DNA of 48,400 nucleotides. It comes from Verrucomicrobiota bacterium JB023. GTDB taxonomy: Bacteria; Verrucomicrobiota; Verrucomicrobiia; Verrucomicrobiales; Akkermansiaceae. Every line of letters begins with the position of its first letter. Position 1 is the first letter of the stretch. The stretch spans positions 1 to 48,400 of the forward strand of contig JAUTCR010000007.1 of the NCBI GenBank assembly GCA_030673895.1, written 5' to 3'. The translations under genes and the position numbers were made by a program. The notes under the pieces were generated by a model. The model saw only the letters and a list, made by a program, of their open reading frames with translations. It searched no databases and had not been told where the DNA came from. Positions 26,801-34,872 of the stretch are shown here, piece after piece.

Positions 26801-28878
26801 TTCGCCTCCGTGCTTCCGCTGCCGGGGCAGGAGGCAGCGTGGCCATCCGGCAGGGCTCGCTCACCGGTCAATTGGTCGGGACCGTCACCGTGAACTCCAC
26901 CGGAAATGAGTCGATTTTCCAAGACTTCGAAACCGCGCTGGAGAGCCCGCTTCCCGGCTCCCACGATCTCTACTTCATCTTTAACGGAGCCGGTGAGAGC
27001 ACCGACCTCATGAGGCTCAACTGGATCAACTTCCGTGGCCAAGGAGCAACGGTCCAACCCGAGCGACCCTCCGTCGTCCACCTTGCTACCCCAGTCGCAG
27101 ACACCTTGCGCCTCACCTTCGACCAAGCCATGGATTGGTCGACTCTCGCCAATCCGAACAACTACGTGATAGACAACAGCGGCCTCATCCTCGCCGCCAC
27201 GCCTACGCCAGACCAGCGCGCGGTCGACCTCCTACTCGGCGAGGTCGAGGTCGGCTCCTACTACACCATCACCCTCGAAGGGCTCGAGGATCTGGCAGGG
27301 GATGCCCTCGCCCCCCAGACGGCGGTCACCTTTCTCCACCGCACGGCTGACACCTCGACCTTCGAGATTGGCCTCAACGCCGGCGGCCCGGATTACGTCG
27401 ACTCGGCGGGCCAACTCTACCTGGCGGATACCAGCACCCCGGCGCTCTCCACTGCTCCGGTGACGCTTCTTGTCGATTTCCGCTCCTCGGCCGGGTCGTC
27501 ACTCGCCTCCACGGCGACTGATTTTGCCCAAGGCGATTCCTCCATTCAGCCGACTGCGCCTGTCAACGTAATCATCGGAAATCCCGGCGATCCAGAGGAC
27601 CTGCTCGCCACGACCCTCGAAGGAGCGACGCTACAGAACGACGATGCAGGCAGCTACTCGACCAACAAGGGAAGCTTCGATGACGTGCCCATCTTGGATG
27701 GCTACCTGCACACTGGGAGGCTGGAGGCCCCACGCACCGCAACTCTAGCAGGCCTGGACCAACTGGCTGATGGAGCACCTATCACTCTCACCCTCTGGGG
27801 CGTCGGCGACACGCCAGACTCAGACACGCGCTTCACTGTCATCCACGATGGGCAGACCATTGGAACCGAAACCTCTGATTACGACACCGCGACTGCAGAG
27901 GACACGGCCTCGACCCGTGTCCAATTCGTCTTCCCCAAGTCACCGAATGATAACTCCATCACGATTGAATGGGAGCAAGGGGGAACGACAACGGCAGGAT
28001 TCAATGGCTTCTCTCTCACCTGCCCCCAAGGCGTCGTCGGCGAGGGAAGTGGGAGCTACTACAACGGAGGCTCATCCCGTGAGTACAATCCGACTGTCGA
28101 GAACACCCCTGACCCCACCCTCTATCAATCAGAGCGTTGGCTTGATGGCGACCTGCTCTACACCATCCCTGTGGACAACGGCTTCTATGACGTCCACCTC
28201 CACTTTGCTGAAAACTACTTCTCTAGTATCGGAGACCGGGTCTTCAACGTCTCAATCGAAGACAGCGCGCCGATCTTCTCGCCCTCGCTGGATGTTGTCG
28301 GGCGCTCTGGAGGAAAAAACAAGGCCTACGACTTCTGGCAACGCCGGGTCGAGGTCAGTGACAACTTGCTCAACATCGACTTCCTCCAGGACATTCAGAA
28401 TCCGAAAGTCTCCGCGATCGGCGTCTATCGAGTTGTTTCCACAAGCACTCCGCTGCCGGTCCCGTCCTTCGCTCATCACCTGGAAAATCACCCCGAGACT
28501 CGCTTCAACCCGCTGGCCGATCTTGACGGTGACGGGCTCAACTCGCTGATGGAATACGCCCTCGGAGGGAACGAGTTCCAGCCGGATGACGATCGGCAAC
28601 CGGTCCTCGCAAGCAGCGAAGGAGAGGAATTCGCCCTCCGCTTCTCCCGCCCCGAGGGCATCGAGGATATCCGCTACGAAGTGGAAGCCTCGGCAGATCT
28701 GAACCTCTGGACCCTCCTCGATGCACAGCTTGAAGCCTCTCCCACGAGCGAAGGACAACAAGTCGTTCATGCTGTCAATCTTCAGACGGCGGCCCTCGCG
28801 GCCGGCCTTTCGTCCCCCGATGGACTCTTCTTCCGATTAAAGGTGACCTTGATCGATCCTCCGGCCGAAGAAAATTAG
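23848..28878 (+). CDS. Giant secreted ThuA / sugar-dehydrogenase / PKD / malectin fusion
   Basis: Exported multidomain protein of 1676 residues. A hydrophobic export segment near 37-55 ([14 protein letters not shown]) follows an unusually long leader. Domains in order: ThuA-like amidotransferase-fold domain (58-285, [35 protein letters not shown]); glucose/sorbosone dehydrogenase-type beta-propeller (295-730, [41 protein letters not shown]); PKD (735-817, TYAWDFDGD); a beta domain (822-930); CBM6-like (934-1064); Ig-like (1073-1166, [18 protein letters not shown]); malectin (1172-1530), interrupted by about 200 extra residues; and a C-terminal phylum-type region ([19 protein letters not shown]). 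It is probably involved in polysaccharide breakdown at the cell surface. ATG 23848 is preferred over TTG 23812; ATG 23956 is also possible. Confidence 0.85.
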   Translation: MGKIQHPIRQTPASSQEAFRIRQIAGRFPQCCGTPLMAGLLISLLSLLSSPRGLGHGFEVLVFTKTAGYQHGSIPAGVTALEELGAVHDFGVRQTDDAATFISLLDSYQVAVFLNTSGDVFTSTQESAFQAWYRSGRGYVGIHAAADTEHDWPWYEELVGAEFANHPAIQTGTVKFLDQVHPITNTGSPRALEWTVSEEWYNFTESPRGKAHVLAVLDELVTTNSDFNEAPDTGITGGQHGNDHPIIWCQEFDGGRSAYLGPGHNSATFADPIFRDLMLNSIEWAAGELGGDSGATLEENWEKVTLETNLNNPMSLDIDSNGLIYLIERFGAIKTHNEVTGATTLIGTLDEYSGGEYGGLGIALAPDFDTSRQLYILWSPNISEKTRISRFTLDESGLIDPTSEVIIIDYLTNRVLSGHHQGGCLRFDADGNLLAAIGDNTQASGYSPRNDSQIGRDARKSSPNTNDLRGKIIRITPDVGGGPPAHPNYTIPSGNLFPPGTPLAREEIYVMGARNPFRFCIDPKTGWLYYGDVGPDATYSGSGAYEGAGGHDEFNQVKEAGFFGWPYYIANNKAYLDGNAQEWTDATLRTDLANYFTLPSFTGSGAVAGDPALLPDPQPAWIWYPDTESAPAFSEVGSSSQRCAMAGAVYEYTPGNNFPSYYDGSVFLMLWSRNQILEVKNRPDGSILEITRFAPHLSFSRPHEMTFGPNGAMYVIEWGNADLVKIQYTEASATPITVATADTTSGDLPLTVQFSSDGTYDPDSTDLTYAWDFDGDQVIDSTEPNPLHVYNEAGNFTAQLTVTDEEGLFSSASLGISAGNHAPVVTFETPGNFSFFDWGDYLNFAIQVVDVEDGSSAAGDILESEVLFEASLGHADHQHNEVQANLLEGQLHIPRDESHPFDLDLSYVLEAYYSDEGAPGVNPVQSTARVDLQPKVTMAQTFDEASGVETSPTLDPVGGDVDVTSIDEGDYLMFSGLNLDGISAIRLRASAAGAGGSVAIRQGSLTGQLVGTVTVNSTGNESIFQDFETALESPLPGSHDLYFIFNGAGESTDLMRLNWINFRGQGATVQPERPSVVHLATPVADTLRLTFDQAMDWSTLANPNNYVIDNSGLILAATPTPDQRAVDLLLGEVEVGSYYTITLEGLEDLAGDALAPQTAVTFLHRTADTSTFEIGLNAGGPDYVDSAGQLYLADTSTPALSTAPVTLLVDFRSSAGSSLASTATDFAQGDSSIQPTAPVNVIIGNPGDPEDLLATTLEGATLQNDDAGSYSTNKGSFDDVPILDGYLHTGRLEAPRTATLAGLDQLADGAPITLTLWGVGDTPDSDTRFTVIHDGQTIGTETSDYDTATAEDTASTRVQFVFPKSPNDNSITIEWEQGGTTTAGFNGFSLTCPQGVVGEGSGSYYNGGSSREYNPTVENTPDPTLYQSERWLDGDLLYTIPVDNGFYDVHLHFAENYFSSIGDRVFNVSIEDSAPIFSPSLDVVGRSGGKNKAYDFWQRRVEVSDNLLNIDFLQDIQNPKVSAIGVYRVVSTSTPLPVPSFAHHLENHPETRFNPLADLDGDGLNSLMEYALGGNEFQPDDDRQPVLASSEGEEFALRFSRPEGIEDIRYEVEASADLNLWTLLDAQLEASPTSEGQQVVHAVNLQTAALAAGLSSPDGLFFRLKVTLIDPPAEEN
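27433..28040 (+). other. Unnamed domain inserted in the malectin domain, copy 1
   Basis: Encodes about 200 residues that split the malectin domain after [20 protein letters not shown]; the malectin pattern resumes at [19 protein letters not shown]. The insert ends with [20 protein letters not shown], a VQFVFP strand and [10 protein letters not shown]. The same order occurs at 29628-30288 in the next gene: ITLTCWGVGDNLSQDARFTA, VQFQFV, GAFNGFSLSV. Both start with a DFR strand. I do not recognise the domain. The fold is probably a beta-sandwich (inference from strand pattern). Confidence 0.65.
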
Positions 28879-28887
28879 CCAATCCTC

Positions 28888-28923
28888 AAGCCTCGCCGAC
28901 CGAAGTTGGCGAGGCTTCTTCAG
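28888..28923 (+). terminator. Terminator of the ThuA fusion gene
   Basis: A 13-bp stem AAGCCTCGCCGAC (28888-28900) pairs with GTTGGCGAGGCTT (28905-28917), including one G-T pair, and closes on a CGAA tetraloop. It is followed by CTTCTTC-type pyrimidines rather than a pure T run. The position right after the stop codon supports it. Confidence 0.8.
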
Positions 28924-29394
28924 CCTCCCTTGAGACCAAATCCGAACAAGTTGGAACCTGACTGAAAAACGGAACGAACAGCTCAAAGGACACAACCACG
29001 TCACTTTTGTATAGTTGCGAAAGCAATATCCCGAAAAAAGAGGAAAACTTTTCTGTTAGGTGAGTTTTCTTCCCCGCTAAAGAGGGGTGATTCTACGGGG
29101 GATCGGATTGACGTTTTCCGAACGATAGTATGCTAGACTTCGGCCAACAGTCCGTTTTTCTTAAGTTTTAGAGTCAACTTTTGGCTTCTGGAGAACAGCG
29201 CACACCAAACCATAACTCTCTTACCTCGAGTTTCTTGCGATTCACCCAATCGGAAGACAGATGTGACCTCCACACAGATTTCAAAATAAGAAAGCCCTGA
29301 GACACCATCTTAGAATCATTTGCTGGCTTGTGGGCTTTCCGGTTTCGAATATAACAGAGGGTAAGCTATAAACGAATGATCGAGGATGATCTTT

Positions 29395-29482
29395 CGCTTA
29401 ACGCCATTTGAACCAAAAACTCTGCCCAAGTGACTTCAAAATACGCGCTGATTCAGCCCTTCCGCGCTCAACGCCATTTGAA
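29395..29482. repeat. Pair of 18-bp direct repeats upstream of a secreted-protein gene
   Basis: CGCTTAACGCCATTTGAA (29395-29412) and CGCTCAACGCCATTTGAA (29465-29482) differ at one base and lie 70 bp apart, 74 bp before the next start codon at their nearer end. The 70-bp period is close to seven helical turns, as for two protein-binding sites on one DNA face. They could be activator sites; no regulator is identified. Confidence 0.6.
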
Positions 29483-29555
29483 GAACTAGAGGGAGTGGAT
29501 TCGTTCTGAAGGCTCGGTAAGCCGCAGTCTTCAGCTCAAATAAAAAACTCAACCC

Positions 29556-32153
29556 ATGAAACCAAACAGCAAAACAACCCTGATCGCCTCCGGTCTTCTC
29601 GCCAGCCTCACTGGCACCGGCTTGGGCGATTTTCTTGCCATCGACTTCCGAGATGGTCGCGGCTCGGCCACCCCTGACGGACCTGTGGACATCCCGACGG
29701 TTAGAGCCGCATTCGAGTCCGCCGACCCTGCCCTGACGTCAGCAAGCGATGCCGACTTCTTCGTCTGGGGCGGCAATTCCCCGATTAACGTCGATGCCCT
29801 CTTCGCCGGTAATTTGAGCGGAAACAACGGGTCCACGTGGGGGAACCTGGCCACTGAAACCGCCTTTGGCACGCTGAATGTCGTCACCGAGGGCTCCGTC
29901 GGTGGTTATCGGGCCGGAGAAGCAGCATGGAATGATTTGGAGCCAATCTCCGAGACCTATTGCTTCGAAGGGAACAGTGGCGATATCAACACGCTGACGG
30001 TGAGCGGCTTCTCCTCGCAGGCCGGGGACCTGATTACCCTGACCTGTTGGGGTGTCGGTGACAATCTATCCCAAGATGCCCGCTTCACGGCTTACTATGG
30101 CGAGCTCTCTCAAACGGCCGAGACTCTCTACAATGATGGAGGGGCTCGCGATGACTCCACCGGCTCCATTCCTTGGGTTCAATTTCAATTCGTCTCCGAT
30201 GGCTTGACTGATTTCATCTCATTCGATTGGCAACAGACAGACAACGGCGGAACCGGAGCATTCAATGGCTTCTCCCTTTCCGTGACTGAGGCCACCTTTG
30301 GAAGCGTCACTTCGGCCACTCTGAGTGCGGAAGAATCGGTCTTCCTCGTCGGCGCCCCAGATACCCAGGTCACGGCGAGTGCGAACTTTTCCCTTGAGGG
30401 AGAGGTCAACGTCACCTCCCTTGGCGACACGGTGGTGACCTACAGCTCGTCAGATGAGAGTGTGGCCACCGTCGGCCCGGACGGCACCGTCGACCTCCTG
30501 GCTCCGGGTAGCACCGACATTACCGCCACCGTCTTCGGAGATGGCGGGAGCCAAGTGACGAGCAATGCAGTGACCATCATGGTGGAAGCTCCGACGAACT
30601 TCACCTTTTCGATTGGAGACCCCTTCTATCAGGTCGCCTTCGGTCCGGATACCGACGTCAACGTCACCGCAGACAGCGCCAACCTCACCGCTGTCCCGCT
30701 GGAAGGCTACACCGGATTTTACTACGAATCCAGTAACGAGGACTCCGTCTTCGTTAACGATGACCAGACGGGAGCCCTGCAGTTCGACTACCCGGGCACG
30801 GCGACTCTTTCGGCAGTTCTGCCCAATCCCGGAGGCGCCGACTTCGAAGGGACCACGGAGATCATCGTCGAAGAGGCCACCAGCATCAATGTGACCGTTC
30901 CGACCTCGACTCTCTACATCGGTGGAGCTGGTACCACTGTGAATGCGGAGGTCACCACCGCCACGCTCACTGATCCCATCTCGATCAATGGTCTCTTCTA
31001 CACCGAATTCTCGACCGACTTTGGCAGCGATATCTTCGTTGATACCGTGACCGGAGAGGCAACGCCCGGCACCGACACCAGCGCGTTGGGCGACTCGACC
31101 ATCACCGTTGATTTCGGACTTCCTCCCAATGCGATTAGCGGGACAGTGACCCTGACCCTTGCCGAGGTCCCTCTGAAGCCGACCGTGCTCTTGCATGACT
31201 ATGACTTTAGTGGAACGACCGGTGCCTCTGCCCCGAGCGGGACCATCATCCCTGACACCGTGGGAGGAGCCAATGGAGTCATCGTTGATGATGGAGCCAC
31301 CTTCACTGCCGATGGTTTGATGATCCCCGGAGGAGTGCAGAATCCTGCTGAAGGCGAGCCGGCTGCTGCTTATGTCGATCTTCCCAATGGGATGATTTCC
31401 GCCCTGCCCGATGCCACAACCTTCGAGGCTTGGGTCACAGTGGACAGCACGGGCAACTGGGTCCGAATCTTTGATTTCGGAAATTCAGAAGGCGGCGAGA
31501 ACAACCCCGGGTATCAATCGAATCATTTCAATCTGATTGCCCGGCGCAGTGGTTCGGGCGTGGTCACCTCGGAGCTCTCCACCTCCCGTCGCCAGCTCGG
31601 AGGGACCACTCTCAGCACCAGCGCGACCGTCACGGTAGGCCAGAAGCATTACTTCGTCGTCACCCTTGATACTGAGATTGGCGTGCGAAACATCTACTTC
31701 GATGGCGTTTTGGTCGGGACGGATTCCCTTCCCTTCGACAACTCGGATCTCTCCGACTTTGTCACTGAGCTGGGCGAGCCGAATGACTTGAATAACTGGT
31801 TGGGACGCTCCAATGCCGGAGACAACCGCCTCGCCGGAACCTTCCATGAGTTCCGCATCTATGAAGGAACGATGACGGAGGCGGAGGTCGCCGCAAATTT
31901 CGGGCTGACCACTGGTGGCCTGGCGCTCACAGTGACGAGCTTTGCTGATGGCAACCTCAACCTTGACGCCAGCGGGCTAACAAGCGGAGCCACCTACCAC
32001 TTCCAGCGCCTCAATCTCGGGACTCTTGATTGGGAATCAATCGCGGGCAGTGAATTCGATGCCGCTGCGACCTCTGAGAGCCGGGTGATTGCTACCGGCA
32101 CGCTCGACTCCACCGAGCTGATCCGCCTCATTGAAGGTGCGGAAATCAACTAA
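29556..32153 (+). CDS. Large secreted protein with unnamed N-terminal domain, Ig-like repeats and LamG-like lectin fold
   Basis: Exported protein of 865 residues. The signal peptide is MKPNSKTTLIASGLLASLTGTGLG. Residues about 25-245 form an unnamed domain also found inside the malectin domain of the preceding gene product. Residues about 250-545 are bacterial Ig-like (BIG2-type) repeats with VTYSSSDESVATVGPDGTV and YYESSNEDSVFVNDDQTG. Residues about 550-785 are a concanavalin-like LamG domain (LLHDYDFSGTTG, ATTFEAWVTVDSTGNWVRIFDFG, NNWLGRSN, GTFHEFRIYEGTMTEAEV). A short C-terminal beta segment closes it. No PEP-CTERM or other anchor is visible. It is probably a surface or extracellular glycan-binding protein. 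It lies downstream of the ThuA fusion but has its own long leader and terminator. Confidence 0.82.
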   Translation: MKPNSKTTLIASGLLASLTGTGLGDFLAIDFRDGRGSATPDGPVDIPTVRAAFESADPALTSASDADFFVWGGNSPINVDALFAGNLSGNNGSTWGNLATETAFGTLNVVTEGSVGGYRAGEAAWNDLEPISETYCFEGNSGDINTLTVSGFSSQAGDLITLTCWGVGDNLSQDARFTAYYGELSQTAETLYNDGGARDDSTGSIPWVQFQFVSDGLTDFISFDWQQTDNGGTGAFNGFSLSVTEATFGSVTSATLSAEESVFLVGAPDTQVTASANFSLEGEVNVTSLGDTVVTYSSSDESVATVGPDGTVDLLAPGSTDITATVFGDGGSQVTSNAVTIMVEAPTNFTFSIGDPFYQVAFGPDTDVNVTADSANLTAVPLEGYTGFYYESSNEDSVFVNDDQTGALQFDYPGTATLSAVLPNPGGADFEGTTEIIVEEATSINVTVPTSTLYIGGAGTTVNAEVTTATLTDPISINGLFYTEFSTDFGSDIFVDTVTGEATPGTDTSALGDSTITVDFGLPPNAISGTVTLTLAEVPLKPTVLLHDYDFSGTTGASAPSGTIIPDTVGGANGVIVDDGATFTADGLMIPGGVQNPAEGEPAAAYVDLPNGMISALPDATTFEAWVTVDSTGNWVRIFDFGNSEGGENNPGYQSNHFNLIARRSGSGVVTSELSTSRRQLGGTTLSTSATVTVGQKHYFVVTLDTEIGVRNIYFDGVLVGTDSLPFDNSDLSDFVTELGEPNDLNNWLGRSNAGDNRLAGTFHEFRIYEGTMTEAEVAANFGLTTGGLALTVTSFADGNLNLDASGLTSGATYHFQRLNLGTLDWESIAGSEFDAAATSESRVIATGTLDSTELIRLIEGAEIN
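29628..30288 (+). other. Unnamed domain, copy 2
   Basis: Encodes the N-terminal mature part of the secreted protein, from AIDFRDGRGSA to FNGFSLSV. It aligns by eye with the segment inserted in the malectin domain of the preceding gene product. Shared blocks in order are a DFR strand, an ILDGY/LEP-type variable part, ITLT-WGVGD, RFT, VQF-F, an SI-W/ISF-W strand, and FNGFSL. Copy 1 is somewhat shorter. The match runs over the whole domain, which argues against chance. Confidence 0.65.
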
Positions 32154-32666
32154 CTGACTGACGACGTCTTCCCGTCCCTTTCACCTACCCGCTTCCCGGC
32201 TCCGGGAAGCGGGTTTTTTATTACCCTTCCCAGCCGCCACTCGGAGTCCGGCCCATTCTTCAGCGAGTTGCTTCAGTTATTTTTAGCCCGGTTCGATAAT
32301 CAGCTTGCACGTCTTTGAAGCAGTGATAATTCCACCTCACGCCTCGGTCTGCTCCGCACGCTGCCCCGTATTCCTAGTCGGTCTGCCTTTGTTCTCCCGC
32401 CTGAGTCTTCTTCTTTCTCCACCGTGGTGTCCCACTGGGCCGAAGCTTGTGTTCCGGCCTCCTCAAGCAACCTCAATGATTCATCCTCATACCCGAGTCG
32501 GGCTCGCTAACGAGCAAATCGGCCATCTCGAGCGCATCACCAGGCGCTCCGTCTTCAAGTATCTGCGCACCGGTAAGGAGTCTGCCCCCGTAGGTGAGCT
32601 GCAAAATCGGCGCTCCGGCACCGTCTCGGTTCCTCAAATTCAACGTCATCTCAACGTCGTCCAGCC
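32154..32666. other. Intergenic region before speA
   Basis: About 510 bp. It opens with the strong terminator at 32187-32219. The rest has no clear promoter. The right third contains a short open frame (32476-32670) whose stop overlaps the speA start codon, listed separately with low confidence. Confidence 0.5.
32187..32219 (+). terminator. Terminator of the LamG-like protein gene
   Basis: ACCCGCTTCCCG (32187-32198) pairs perfectly with CGGGAAGCGGGT (32203-32214) across GCTC, followed by five more T residues. Strong intrinsic terminator 33 bases beyond the stop codon. Confidence 0.93.
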
Positions 32667-32670
32667 ATGA
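32476..32670 (+). CDS. Possible short leader-type protein overlapping speA
   Basis: An open frame of 64 residues, MIHPHTRVGLANEQIGHLER..., ends in a TGA that overlaps the speA start codon as ATGA (32667-32670), the arrangement used for translational coupling. The first 16 residues recall the start of some SET-domain proteins (MIHPHT, then EIG), but the rest does not continue that pattern. Composition is neutral and no ribosome-binding sequence is evident. It may be a decayed gene end, a real small protein, or chance. Confidence 0.22.
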   Translation: MIHPHTRVGLANEQIGHLERITRRSVFKYLRTGKESAPVGELQNRRSGTVSVPQIQRHLNVVQP

Positions 32671-34706
32671 CTCTCACAGGAAGCAACTCGCCGGCATCGT
32701 GGACCAAGGGAGGACTGCCCGCCCGAATCTCGCAGGAGAATTCGCAGGAGAATTTCCATGACTTTTCCGCATCAGTTTCGCAGATCAGCTCCGTGCCCAC
32801 TTGGACTCTTGATGACGCTCGCGAGCTCTACGGTCTTGACCGCTGGAGCAAAGGATACTTTGGAATGAACGACCAGGGAGAGGTCACCGTGACCCTCCGG
32901 GACATCTCCGACGGGCGGGAACACCAGCTGTCCCTGATGGAGGTCATCAAGGGGCTGGAGGAGCGCGGCTGGGCCATGCCAGTCAACTTGCGCTTCCGTG
33001 ATCTGCTGGACCGTCGCATCGAGCACCTCAATGAGGCTTTTCGCAATGCAATCGCCTCGGCCAAATTTACCGGAAGCTATCGCGGGGTTTACCCAATCAA
33101 GGTCAACCAGCAGCAACAAGTCGTCGAAGAGATTTCAGCCTTCGGACGAAATTTCAATTACGGCCTCGAATGTGGCTCAAAGCCCGAACTACTGGCCGCC
33201 CTCGCCTATCAGCATAATCCCAATGCCCTCATCATCTGCAATGGTTACAAAGACACCGAGTTCATCGACCTCGCCTTGCGGGCCACCAAGATGGGACTGA
33301 GGGTGATTCTGGTGCTGGAGATGCCTTCCGAGCTGCCCGCCATCATTGACCGAGCACGAGCTCTCGAGATTCGGCCGGAATTGGGCATCCGTTTCCGGCT
33401 CTCGACCAAGTCCGAAGGACATTGGGCCGAGTCCGGCGGAGACCGCTCTGTCTTCGGCCTGAATACCGCTCAAGTGATCGATGTCATCGACCGACTCAAG
33501 ACCGACGACTATCTGGATTGCCTGCGCCTCTTCCACTTTCACCAGGGCTCGCAGCTGCCCAACATTCGCTCCATTCGTGAGGCCGCTACAGAGGCGACCC
33601 GTGTCTATGTCTCCCTCGTCAAGGAAGGGGCCAAGATGGGCCTGCTCGACCTCGGAGGCGGCTTGGCTATTGACTACGATGGGTCCAGTAGCTCCAACCC
33701 CTCGTCAGCCAACTACTCCCTTGACGAGTATGCCGCTGATCTGGTGGAGACGGTGCAGGAAACCTGTGACCAAGCGGGAGTCCCACATCCCGATATCGTG
33801 ACTGAGTCCGGGCGAGCCGTCGTCGCTTACTACTCCGTCCTCGCCTTTAACATTCTCGATGTCACCTCCTTCCACGTGCCCGAGGCACCCGAGCCGCCCG
33901 CAGCCGATGCCCACCCCATGCTGCAAAATATTGCTGAAGTCGTCTCGCGAGTCTCTCCCAAGACCATCTCGGAATGCTTCAACGACGCCCTCTTCTATCG
34001 TGACAAGATCCGAACCCTTTTCACCCTGGGCACGATCAATCTTCGCGAACGAGCCTTGGGTGAGAAGACCTATTGGCACATCATCTCCCTCATCTCGCGC
34101 GACATTGCGGAGGCAGATTACGTTCCTGACGAGCTGGCCCAAATCGATGAAAATCTGACCGACTTCTACTATGCCAACCTCTCGGTCTTCCAATCGCTCC
34201 CCGATGCCTGGGCCATCCAACAACTCTTCCCCATCCTGCCTCTCCATCGGCACGCTGAGGAACCCACTCGCCCGGCTATCCTCGCGGATATCACCTGCGA
34301 CTGTGACGGCAAATTGGATCGCTTCATCGATCGAGAGAACGGTGTCCGCAATCACCTGCCTCTTCACCCCTTCGACCCTAACGACAACCAGCCCTACTAT
34401 CTCGGTGCCTTTTTGACCGGAGCTTATCAGGAAACCCTTGGTGATCTACACAACTTGCTTGGTGACCCGAATGTCGTCTCTGTAGCAATCGACAACGGCA
34501 AGCTCACCTTCACCAATGAAGTGGAGGGTGATACCGTGGCTGATGTCTTGAGCTACGTGGAATACAACCCGAAGGATCTTGAAAACCGCTTCCGCCGTTT
34601 CGCGGAAGACGCAGTGAAGGCGGGACGAATCACCCCCGCCCAACGGAAAGAGGCCATGACCGCCTTTCGGGAAACGCTCAATGGCTACACCTACTACGAG
34701 GACTAG
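32667..34706 (+). CDS. speA: Biosynthetic arginine decarboxylase SpeA
   Basis: PLP-dependent fold-III enzyme that decarboxylates arginine to agmatine, the first step of the agmatine route to putrescine. The 679 residues (E. coli 658) show GVYPIKVNQQQQVVEEI with the PLP lysine, NYGLECGSKPELLAAL, VICNGYKD-like ICNGYKDTEFI, LGIRFRLSTKSEGHWAESGGDRSVFGL, FHFHQGSQ, DLGGGLAIDYDG, TESGRAVVAYYSVL, DITCDCDGKLDRF with the active-site cysteine, GAYQETLGDLHNLLGD and a final NGYTYYED. The first 45 residues are Ser/Gln-rich and not conserved, but no later start fits better. It ends before a bidirectional terminator. No speB-like agmatinase gene is adjacent. Confidence 0.96.
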   Translation: MTLTGSNSPASWTKGGLPARISQENSQENFHDFSASVSQISSVPTWTLDDARELYGLDRWSKGYFGMNDQGEVTVTLRDISDGREHQLSLMEVIKGLEERGWAMPVNLRFRDLLDRRIEHLNEAFRNAIASAKFTGSYRGVYPIKVNQQQQVVEEISAFGRNFNYGLECGSKPELLAALAYQHNPNALIICNGYKDTEFIDLALRATKMGLRVILVLEMPSELPAIIDRARALEIRPELGIRFRLSTKSEGHWAESGGDRSVFGLNTAQVIDVIDRLKTDDYLDCLRLFHFHQGSQLPNIRSIREAATEATRVYVSLVKEGAKMGLLDLGGGLAIDYDGSSSSNPSSANYSLDEYAADLVETVQETCDQAGVPHPDIVTESGRAVVAYYSVLAFNILDVTSFHVPEAPEPPAADAHPMLQNIAEVVSRVSPKTISECFNDALFYRDKIRTLFTLGTINLRERALGEKTYWHIISLISRDIAEADYVPDELAQIDENLTDFYYANLSVFQSLPDAWAIQQLFPILPLHRHAEEPTRPAILADITCDCDGKLDRFIDRENGVRNHLPLHPFDPNDNQPYYLGAFLTGAYQETLGDLHNLLGDPNVVSVAIDNGKLTFTNEVEGDTVADVLSYVEYNPKDLENRFRRFAEDAVKAGRITPAQRKEAMTAFRETLNGYTYYED

Positions 34707-34811
34707 GCTATCGATTGCGAGGCCAATTCCCGCGCTCCGGCCTTGATGCTTTTAAGGGCCGCTCCAGCCATTGGCGTGCGGCTCTCTCTGGTCCTCCCCG
34801 ATCTAGCAATA

Positions 34812-34843
34812 AAAAAGGAGCGAGAACAACCCCGCTCCTTTTT
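34812..34843. terminator. Bidirectional terminator between speA and a convergent gene
   Basis: AAAAAGGAGCG (34812-34822) pairs with CGCTCCTTTTT (34833-34843) across a 10-base loop. The A-run and T-run flanks make it usable on both strands, for speA from the left and the secreted-protein gene from the right, whose stop is at 34873. Confidence 0.9.
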
Positions 34844-34872
34844 CATGAGAATCTTTTCAAGCCTCGTCGCCT

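Larger units (their letters stand above)
28879..29555. other. Long intergenic region with paired direct repeats
   Basis: About 680 bp without a convincing gene. It begins with the terminator at 28888-28923. It is markedly AT-richer than the flanking genes. A loose promoter-like TTGACG (29108-29113) with TATGCT (29129-29134) is present but its spacing is only 15. Two near-identical 18-bp repeats lie at 29395-29412 and 29465-29482, shortly before the next gene. The length of the region leaves room for a long leader or a small RNA, but nothing is certain. Confidence 0.5.

Noticed and set aside
29108-29134. Sigma-70-type promoter TTGACG with TATGCT
   Set aside because: The spacing is 15 and the -10 match is poor, and it lies over 400 bp from the next gene; too weak to list as a feature.
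29556-32153. PEP-CTERM or autotransporter anchor on the LamG-like protein
   Set aside because: The C-terminus lacks the PEP motif, hydrophobic helix and basic tail, and no barrel domain is present.
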